DNA of 64,000 bases from Corylus avellana (taxonomy: Eukaryota; Streptophyta; Magnoliopsida; Fagales; Betulaceae). Shown piece after piece: positions 55,801-64,000 of the stretch. The notes below the pieces were generated by a model, which worked only from the letters and a program-made list of their open reading frames with translations, was not told the origin of the DNA and did no database searches. Where the stretch lies: contig NC_081543.1 of NCBI RefSeq assembly GCF_901000735.1, forward strand, positions 15,093,574 through 15,157,573, written 5' to 3'. Position 1 is the stretch's first letter. Each line of letters starts with the position of its first letter. A program made the translations under genes and the position numbers.

Positions 55801-56472
55801 GCGTCGAGAAGGAACGAAGCGGCGGAGTGGCTGAGGAAGATGGTGGGAGTAGTGGGGGTGAAGGATTTGCCGGCGGAGCCGTAGGAGCAGGAGTTTAGGC
55901 TGGGATTGAGAAGTGGGATCATTCTCTACAATGTGCTCAACAAGGTTTACTCTGGAGCTGTGCCCAAGGTTAGCCTTTTCCTCATCCTTATCTTCATTTC
56001 AATTCTGTGTCTTTTTTGTTTTTTCAATTTGGGATGTTTAAGCAGTAGTTTGATTTCTTTTTAGGTGGTGGAAAGTCCATGTGATTCTGCTCTGGTTCTT
56101 GATGGGGCCGCATTGTCCGCATTTCAGTACTTTGAGAATGTGAGGAATTTCCTGGTGGCTGTGCAGGAAATGGGAATTCCTACGTTTGAGGCGTCTGATC
56201 TGGAACAAGTATGTATTCAGGGATCAGGATTCTCAAAGAATTAGGGACTTTAGTATCTCTGTTTTTCATTAAAATAGAAATTTCTGTTACTTTTAGCCCA
56301 TTTTTCACATACATCAGATGCTGAGGATAGAACATATATGGTTTACGGATAGAAATTTGTATAGTAATTCAAAATAAATTTGTTAAATTTCAGGGAGGGA
56401 AATCTGGTTGAATCTGTGCTAAGTAAGGTTGTGGAGGAGTTTGAGCATTGCATTTCAAGCCAATTTGAGCTG
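55801..56472 (+). pseudogene. Kinesin-14 calponin-homology domain fragment
   Basis: Three exon pieces with splice borders: 55801-55968 (RRNEAAEWLRKMVGVV, LPAEP, stop TAG, FRLGLRSGIILYNVLNKV), 56065-56208 (48 codons, SAFQYFENVRNFLVAVQEMG, ends SDLEQ), and 56394-56472, where GGKS is fused by a deletion to a downstream stretch (NLVESVLSKVVEEFEHCI). This is the N-terminal CH region of plant KIN-14 motors, which bind actin and microtubules. It is broken by one nonsense codon, an internal deletion and loss of both ends, including the whole motor domain. Confidence 0.85.
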
Positions 56473-57160
56473 GTATGTTAGCTTTGGTTATCCAAAACAA
56501 TCATTTTTCTTTCATTATTTTTCAGCAGAAGGAAACAATTTGGCAGAGAGATCCTTTTTCAATATGGATTAGGTGATCAAATATGCTTTCACATTCAACT
56601 TAGGACTAGGAATTGATGCACATTCCAAATCAATAAACATGTTCTCTTGGATCCTAAACAAGTTTTTTTTTTCCTCTATTTTTCCTATAACTTAATTAAT
56701 ACCTATCTGACTCATTATTTGTTCATTTATTTGTAACCATTATTCTTCTTTGTTGTGCTTTGACTCTCTATGTCTTGGTTTGGTTACACTTGTTAACCAA
56801 GTTTAATAAACCTTTGTTGGTCGGTTTTTATGGAGAGTAGAATGTAGTGTGGGCCTTTTATGAATTTTTGAAGTATGTGATAGGATCTTCAAAATGATGG
56901 CCTATTGTATTGGACACAGTCAATCTTTGTGGCAATAGAAATGATAATTTCAGATAGGATAGAACAACAAAATATATAGGATCATCAATTGAGCCTCTTG
57001 TTTGCATGGGAATGTATTTATGTGGGCAAACATAATTTGTTATTGAGGTCCATAAACCAACCCAGTATACAGAGATTAAGGCTTAGTTGAGTTGACTTTA
57101 AAGCTTCAAAGTGTGGATATATTTTTTTTTAATATTTTGGCTGCTGTATTTTATGCACAG

Positions 57161-57594
57161 AAAAGGAAATATTCTGATAAGTTAGGACCTCAATGGAGAA
57201 AGGAGGAGCTTGAGCATTTTTATGAAGCCTATCGGAAATATGGAACAGACTGGAAGAAGGTATGCCTTTATTTGACGTTGTGTTTTATTTACTCTTTTGG
57301 GATTTACTTTATTAGCCATAATTGGTTGTCTTTCATTATATAAGCAGCTTCTAATTTTTGTAGTGTAACTTGATATCTAATTTGGTTATGCATACATATG
57401 CAAACATTTTTCATGCTTTCTCCCTGTAATACTGTTTACAATAAAATTTTCTGTTCTAATGAGACAATTTATAACGTGCTCCAGTTTTGTTTTTGGTCTC
57501 TTTTCTATTATTGACTTATGTGCATATCCAGATGGTTGCTGTAGTACATAACGGATCCGTTGAGATGGTGGAGGCTCTCTACATTACAAACTGG
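57161..57594 (+). pseudogene. ALWAYS EARLY (LIN-9-like) SANT/MYB fragment
   Basis: Two exon pieces: 57161-57259 (33 codons, [20 protein letters not shown], ends DWKK) and 57532-57594 (VHNGSVEMVEALYITNW). They match the SANT/MYB domain of plant ALY proteins (DREAM-complex LIN-9/Mip130 homologues), where the usual text is AAVRNRSVEMVEALYTMNR. The rest of the gene is absent on both sides. It is probably a captured or translocated fragment. Confidence 0.75.
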
Positions 57595-58204
57595 GTTGGT
57601 AGCGTCCATTACTGTTAGATTGATTTATAACTAGAATCCGTAAAAAACAAAGCTATCTGTAATTTAGGAGTATTATGGGCAATTATACCAACAGTTCTGT
57701 ATGTGACTCTACCTTTTCCTTTCCTTGCATAAGCAGTGAATATTCTTTGTTTTATGCAAGCTAATTTTTAAAATTAAGCACTATTTTCACATTTCTTGTA
57801 TAATCTATTGCGCTTTCTTTTAATGTAATTGATTTGCATGAACTAATGATCAGGGTATGACCTGGTTTAATATTTCTTTTGTTTTTTTCTTAATACTTGT
57901 CACTACTTTGTCTTGAACGCATTCTTATAGATTTGAATAAGGGTCATAGTGCTCATTTACTTCTATTAATTGCAAGCTGGAGGATTGAATCTACTAAATC
58001 TCTTGGCATAAAATAGTTTCTTTTGCATCCCAGTTATTAGATAGTTTGGAGCGGGTTTGTCATTCAGTTAATAATTTCTTCTAGTTTCAGTAGTTAGTTC
58101 TAGTGAGATTCTTGATAACTCAAGTTAATAATTTGTATGAAATTTGACCTTAAATTCAGAAATGAAACTAGTTTGCATATGTAAGTAATTTGGTTCCCTG
58201 GGTC

Positions 58205-58314
58205 TGCGATCGATCGCAAAATCTCAAACACCTTCTGGTACTGCGATCGATCGCACACGATTGTGTGATCGATCGCAAAATCTCGAACACCTTCTGGTAC
58301 TGCGATCGATCGCA
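58205..58314. repeat. TGCGATCGATCGCA palindrome cluster
   Basis: The 14-bp palindrome TGCGATCGATCGCA occurs at 58205-58218, 58242-58255 and 58301-58314, with a variant (GTGATCGATCGCAA) near 58266. The sequence between them also repeats (AAAATCTC, ACACCTTCTGGTAC). It is GC-rich and CpG-rich in AT-rich surroundings. Confidence 0.9.
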
Positions 58315-58338
58315 GATTATTTTTTTTAAAATTTTTTA

Positions 58339-59270
58339 GGACCATTAGGGTCCACCTTGTGGACGCTAATGGTTAATTATCAGCGTCCACTTTGATTTGG
58401 ACGCTGATAGTTCATTTTTTTAAAAAAAATTTTAGGACCATTAGGGTCCACTTTTTGGACGCTAATGGTTAACTATTAGCGTCCACTTTAAGTCGACGCT
58501 AATGGTTAACCATTAGCGTTGACTATGGCTTCCTTTTACATCACCTTTAGGGTAAAAAAATTGTGACTTTTAGGGTCGATAAAATGGACGCTAAAAGTTA
58601 TCATTAGGGTCAACTTTAAGTGGACGCTGATAGATAATTTTTATTTTTATTTTTTTAGGACCATTAGGGTCCACTTTGTGGACGCTAATGGTTAACTATC
58701 AACGTCCACTTTTATTTGGACGCTGATAGTTAATTTTTTTAAAAATTTTTTTAGGACCATTAGGGTCCACTTTGTGGACGCTAATGGTTAACTATTAGCG
58801 TCTACTTTAAGTCGACGCTAATGGTTAACCATTAGCGTCGACTATGACTTCCTTTTACATCACCTTTAGGGTCAAAAAATTGTGACTTTTAGGGTCGATA
58901 AAGTGGACGCTAAAAGTTATCATTAGGGTCGACTTTAAGTGGACGCTGATAGATAATTTTTATTTTTATTTTTTTAGGACCATTAGGGTCCACTTTGTGG
59001 ACGCTAATGGTTAACTATCAGCGTCCACTTTTATTTGGACGCTGATAGTTAATTTTTTTAGGACCATTAGGGTCCACTTTGTGGACGCTAATGGTTAACT
59101 ATTAGCGTCCACTTTAAGTCGACGCTAATGGTTAACCATTAGTGTCGACTATTACTTCCTTTTACTTCACCTTTAGGGGCAAAAATTGTGACTTTAAGGG
59201 TCGATAAAGTGGACGCTAAAAGTTATCATTAGGGTCGACTTTAAGTGGACGCTGATAATCACACATATGA
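58339..59270. repeat. 318-bp tandem array with internal inverted words
   Basis: Units start with AGGACCATTAGGGTCC at 58339, 58657 and 58976, giving two complete copies of about 318 bp and a third partial one. Within each unit GTGGACGCTAATGGTTAAC and its complement alternate, so every unit can form several hairpins. Interpreted as the subterminal repeat region of the CACTA end at 59399. Confidence 0.9.
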
Positions 59271-59354
59271 TCATTAGGGTCGGACTATTAGCGTCGACAC
59301 CTTTAGGGTCCAAAAGTCGACGCTGTTGGTAACAGAGTCCACTTTAGGACTTTT

Positions 59355-59399
59355 AGGGGCGACTCAAAGTCGCCCCTAAAGACCTAAATTCTTGTAGTG
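59355..59399 (-). mobile_element. CACTA terminus with perfect hairpin
   Basis: On the minus strand the sequence starts CACTACAAGAATTTAGG (59399 leftwards), the canonical CACTA end, followed by the hairpin CTTTAGGGGCGACT / AGTCGCCCCTAAAG. No matching plus-strand CACTA end was found to the left in this window, so the partner end is lost, hidden in a gap, or unrecognised. Confidence 0.7.
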
Positions 59400-60773
59400 A
59401 ATACTGATTATTTATGTTTTAGGTTAATTTTTTATGTACTTCTAAGTTTTTTTTTTGATGATTTATCAAGTACTAATTTTAATTATGGGTGAACTACGTT
59501 AAAAAGAAAATTTGATAAAATATTATTGGGTTAATTTGATGATTTTTTTTTATTTTTTATTTTTTGTGTGTGAAATTCTTATGAATGAACATATATAACT
59601 TCACGTGAGCAAGCACATATCTACAACGAATAGCATGTGAGATTGTACTCCAAGTCAACTATTGTGATTCTATGTAAATCATTTCATAATTAAACTCTTT
59701 TTTTCAATGCTAAAACAGACAGGAATTCAAACTGTTCATGACCAAATGAACGCTTATACAGTAAACAGATGGACAACTGTTTGTTTTACGTACGACTATA
59801 AATTAAATAATGGTTAATTAATTTGTTGGTAATTTTTAAGGTGATACTACACTTTTATATTAATATTAATATCTATAGAAAAATTATTTTTTAACAAATT
59901 TTACTAAGGTTAAGTGCTATTTTAAAAATTGTATTTTTATAAATTGTGTTTTGAAAACATTATTTTTTTTAAAAAAAAAAAAAATCGTACTTTTCAAAAT
60001 TACAATTTCAGATGTTTGAGATTGTAATTTTTAAAAATGCGCAATTTAAAAAAAATGAATTTTAGAAATGCAGTTGATTGTCTATAAAAAGGGTACTGAT
60101 AGACATAGCCCTTGGACCAATCTAAAATTGATGTGCCTTTTAAAATTATCATTGAATTTGTGATAGATCATTATTGGATTTTAAACTAATGATAATTTTC
60201 AAAATTACATCAGTTTTAGGTAAACAAACACAAGGGAAACACAAAGGTTTTCTATCATTTGTTCATAACTTAAAGAGAAATCGCAGTTTCGTCTTTAAAG
60301 TCATGTATTTTAAAAAATGCGTATAGTCTTGCATACAATTTGAAAATGCATACTTCTCTATATTTTCAAATCCCAATTTTTCAAAAAAGAAAATTGATAT
60401 TCTAAATAATATATTTTCAACAATTTGAGTGAGAAGACAACAGTAAGGAGATTGTGACTCTATCTTTTAGATAAATATTGCCTTCCACTTATATTAAAAG
60501 TTTTGCAAAAAGGAATCATAGCAATTTTATCTTTAGGATACAATACTGCCTGATGATATGTGCAGATTGCAAATTCTGACCACAATCTAGAACCGAAAAA
60601 TCTTGTAACAGCATTATTTGTTAAGAACAGAAGAAGAGAGAAATAAAATATATGCTGGAAATTAAAATATATCTATATAATTCCATATTATCTAAGCAGT
60701 TTTTTTTTTTTTTTTAATTAAAATAACGGTTACAGATATTTTAAAATCTGACATTGAAAAAGCAGTTGAGACT
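59400..60773. other. AT-rich intergenic sequence
   Basis: No gene recognised. A MITE relic at about 60110-60250 shares GATGTGCCTTTTAAAATTATC with the MITE at 50477-50653. A/T homopolymers are common. Confidence 0.5.
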
Positions 60774-63700
60774 TTTTTTTTTTTTTTTTTTTTGAAAAAG
60801 ACATAATCTTCATTAGATAATAATTCAAGAGCCAAAGCTCTACAAAGATAGAGCCAACTGCTCTAAAAAAACAATATGAGAAACACAATAAGGTGTCTCC
60901 TCAATCCACACTCTATCAATAGATGACCTTGAAGCTTCTCTTGCAAGAGTATGTGCTGCCATGTTTACCTCTCTCTTCACATGACCTATGTCCCAGCTCC
61001 TCCTTGTCCGTAGTAGCAGATGAATATCTTCTATAACCTGTCCATAGCTATTGCCATTTGGATTTATCTCCTTGATAGCTTTTACTACATTCAAGGAATC
61101 TCCTTCCAGCAAAATATCATAAACCCCCAGGTCTCGACATAGCTCCACTGACTTTAACGCTGCCATGGCCTCCCCAGTTGTTGGCTCATGTATTGCATTA
61201 ACCGTTTTACTCTGTGCAGCAATTACTCTTCCTTGTTCATCACGTATCAAAACTCCTACTCCCATTCAGTTACTTGGAACTAATATGGCAACGTCCCAAT
61301 TAACCTTGTAAACTTCTGAAGGTGGATTCTGCCATTTCATGGTCTGTTGAATTGGTATATCTTCATGCTGTACTGACACATTTGCACGGTGAAAAGACTG
61401 GAGCAATTCATTTGCTTCATTAACCACAGATGTAGGATGAGAAAAACTCCCCCCATGAATTACTTCATTACGCCTCTTCCAAATTCGATTTGCTGTCATT
61501 ACAAAACTTTCCAACTCCTCCCAGCTCAACCTCTTCATAATTTGTTCCACTAAATCCATGAAACAAGAACCCATACTCTGACATTTTTGCAATCTTCTGT
61601 CACTTGCACACCACACGTCTTGAGCCGACGGACACTCCCACAGAATATGATGCACTGTCTCCTTCTCTCTACAACAAAAAATGCATGTATCATCTTGCAC
61701 AATTCCTCTCTTTCGGAGAGCATCTTTTGTAGGCAGAATATCACTACAAGCCCGTCACATAAAAACTTTGGCCGTGTTTGGGATCTTCATACTCCAAATC
61801 ATTTTCCAAATCGCTTCTATGCGATCTCTGTTGGATCCCTCACCTTTTGCTGCATCGAATCTCTCGTCCTCCAAATGATACGCGCTCCTCACAGTAAACA
61901 TCCCAGTTGGAGAAGCACGCCAAATAAGCCTATCCGGCTGATTATACATCCCCTGTATAAGGTCCTTCTTCCACCTAACCGGATTTGCATCAATCAATTC
62001 CTCTACTTTGGCATCAGGAGATAAATTTCGACAATGGGTTTGAATCACATACGTAGAAGGCTGGGGTATCCATTTATCACCCCATATAGCTACCGATTGC
62101 CCATTTCCAATACGCCAAATGAGCCCCTCCTTAAGAAGATCTCTTCCCGAAATTATACTACGCCATGCATAAGAAGGTCGACTCCCCACTGTTGCCGACA
62201 ACAAATCCCCCCATGGATAATACTTTGCTCTAATTATTTTTGCCGCCAAACTGTCTGGATCTTTCAAAAGCCTCCAACATTGTTTTACCAAAAGGGCTTT
62301 ATTGAAACAAATAAGATCACGGAAACCCATACCTCCTTGTGATTTAGCTCGGCCAAGCCTCTCCCAGCTCATCCAATGCACCTTGTTCTCGTTCTCCTTA
62401 TGCCCCCACCAAAACTTCTGCATCATTTTGTTCGTCTCCTTACATAATTCTTTGGGAAGAAGGAAAATGCTCATGCTATATGTAGGAATCGCCTGCACAA
62501 TAGCTTTTAAGAGGACCTCTTTACCCGCCAAAGATAGAAATTTTGTCTTCCGATCAAAGACCTTTCTTCTAACTCTATCAATCAATCCTTGAAATTCCCT
62601 GATACGTGATCGGCCCACAAGGGTTGGGAGACCAAGATATGTGTCAAAACGTTGGGCTGTTGGGACTCCCACTATATTAACAATGTGGCTACGAGTCTCT
62701 ATCGTGGTATTACGACTAAAAAAGATTGATGTTTTGTCATTATTCAACCTTTGCCCTGAAGCTTGTTCATACCTCCATAAAATCTCTGATAAAATACTCC
62801 ACTCATGTTCGGTAGCCTTACAAAACAACAGACTATCGTCAGCAAAAAATAAATGGTTGATTTGCATTCCCTTAAAAGAGGTAGGAACTCCCTTAAGCAA
62901 ACCTGAATCCTCGGCCTGATGTAATTGATGACTCAGAACCTCCGCACAAAGGAGAAAAAGGTAAGGGGATATGGGGTCCCCTTGCCTAATCCCCCTTGAA
63001 GGATGAAAATTACCCACAGGAGAGCCATTTACAATGATGGAATAGGAAACCGTTCTAACACACTGCATGACTAAATGAACCCAATGGTTGTCAAAACCCA
63101 TTTTTTGCATCACCTCTTCAAGAAACACCCATTCAACTCAGTCATAGGCTTTACTCATATCGAGCTTCAAAGCCATATACCCGACCCTCCCATACATTCT
63201 AGAATTCATAGTGTGAAGAGTTTCATAAGCAGCAAGAATGTTATCGGATATCAGACGATCCGGTATGAAAGCCGATTGATTACCCGAAATAATGTGCGGG
63301 AGAATCAACTTCAATCGGTTTGCCATGACCTTAGAAAGAATCTTGTAAACTACATTGCATAAACTAATAGGTCTAAAATTTGACACCCTATTAGAATTTG
63401 ACTTTTTTGGAATAAGTGCAATGTAAGTGTAATTAATAGCTGGATCAAGAAAACCACTATTAAAAAAACTTTTAATAGCCAAATGTACCTCTTTTCCCAC
63501 CGCCTCCCAGTGATCTTGATAGAATGCAGCCGGAAAACCATCTGGACCAGGAGATTTATGTGGGTCCATTTGATTTATAGCCATGTTAACTTCCTCCTCT
63601 GTGACTGTCCGCATAAGCTCCATATTCATGTTGGCCGTTACTTTACCGGGCATCCCTTCCAAGTATTCCTCAACACTCGTAGGATATGAAGATGACAACA

Positions 63701-64000
63701 TCTCCTTGAAAAAGCTAATAAAACCTTCCTCAATCTCCTCAGGAAAGTGCCGCAAAACTCCCCCAGCATCAATAATACTACATATACGGTTGACCCGTCT
63801 TTTTTGAGTAGCACTTGCATGAAAGAATTTGGAATTTGTATTTCCCAATTTCAGCCACGTCTCCCTGGCCCTTTGTCTCCATTTGATTTCCTCCTACTCA
63901 ATTAGATCTTGTGCAGTGAATTGAAGATTCATCATCTCCTCCTTGTCTAGTTGTCCATCCCTCTCCTTAAGCTCCTTTATTTGTAATGTGGTCCTACTTA
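60774..64000 (-). pseudogene. L1-type LINE ORF2 (RT, zf-RVT, RNase H), four nonsense codons, runs off window
   Basis: One minus-strand frame from the window edge to 60840. In order: linker (WLKLGNTNSKFFHASATQ), reverse transcriptase (HKSPGPDGFPAAFYQ, PISLCNVVYKILSKVMANRL, RQGDPISPYLFLLCAE, catalytic FADDSLLF), RT thumb region, zf-RVT (CIFCCREKETVHHILWECP), and a C-terminal RNase H (MAALKSVELCRDLGVYDILLE, AAHTLAREAS). The frame is kept throughout but stopped at 63894-63896 (TAG), 63138-63140 (TGA), 61755-61757 (TGA) and 61266-61268 (TGA). A poly(A) tail is seen as the T-run at 60774-60793. ORF1 and the endonuclease lie outside the window if present. Dead but fairly young. Confidence 0.93.

Noticed and set aside
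58205..59270. CRISPR-like or bacterial repeat array
   Set aside because: Units are long, contiguous and internally inverted without unique spacers, in a plant chromosome next to a CACTA end.
61587..62024. Plus-strand open frames across the LINE
   Set aside because: Antisense shadows of the well-supported LINE reading frame on the minus strand.

Overview
This window is nuclear DNA from a flowering plant, most likely a woody eudicot; a Fagales or other rosid tree is a guess from the style of the ankyrin-PGG genes and the transposon mix. Evidence for a plant: intron-rich genes with GT-AG borders, a 411-residue plant-type NAD(H) glutamate dehydrogenase (GDH), the chloroplast light-harvesting-like protein LIL3, ankyrin-PGG genes, and Copia, Gypsy chromovirus, plant L1-type LINE, CACTA and MITE elements. 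Four runs of exactly 100 N (27722-27821, 29517-29616, 32254-32353, 51947-52046) mark it as a draft scaffold.

Layout. 1-9173: the 3' part of a SpoU-family tRNA 2'-O-ribose methyltransferase gene (TARBP1/Trm3 type, + strand, 10 exons resolved), its introns loaded with LINE and SINE debris. 9174-12745: repeat remnants, a small histidine-rich protein gene (- strand) and a foldback element. 12718-24646: a duplicated unit (copy A) with a complete 9-exon GDH gene (+) convergent with a complete 3-exon LIL3 gene (-), followed by a TTA-flanked element whose core is a G/C-rich minisatellite. 24647-27721: a broken Copia element (-) abutting a Gypsy LTR. 27822-29516: GDH exons 4 (tail) to 9 only (copy B), between two gaps. 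29617-40384: a second full-length unit (copy C), whose GDH lacks exon 3 and most of exon 4 because of a gap, and with a second intact LIL3.

40384-50260: two ankyrin-PGG genes (-). The first is a clear pseudogene; the second has a damaged splice acceptor. Between them lie an LTR-like repeat, a solo-LTR-like block, a MITE and a 2.1-kb non-autonomous CACTA element that contains a piece matching the LIL3 intron. 52047-54030: Gypsy chromovirus RNase H, integrase and chromodomain with a truncated 3' LTR. 54031-59399: a stretch with En/Spm-type transposase-associated exons, then exon fragments of a kinesin-14 CH-domain gene and an ALWAYS EARLY (LIN-9-like MYB) gene, then a 318-bp repeat array ending in a CACTA terminus. 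I read this as a possible gene-capturing CACTA element. 60774-64000: an L1-type LINE (-) with four in-frame nonsense codons, running off the window.

Probably functional genes: the methyltransferase, GDH copy A (copies B and C if gap-closed), both LIL3 copies and perhaps the small histidine-rich gene. GDH (mitochondrial nitrogen/carbon balance) and LIL3 (chloroplast chlorophyll synthesis) have no known joint pathway; they are simply neighbours that were duplicated together. The most interesting material is the apparent host-gene capture by two CACTA elements and the layered history of the GDH-LIL3 duplication.
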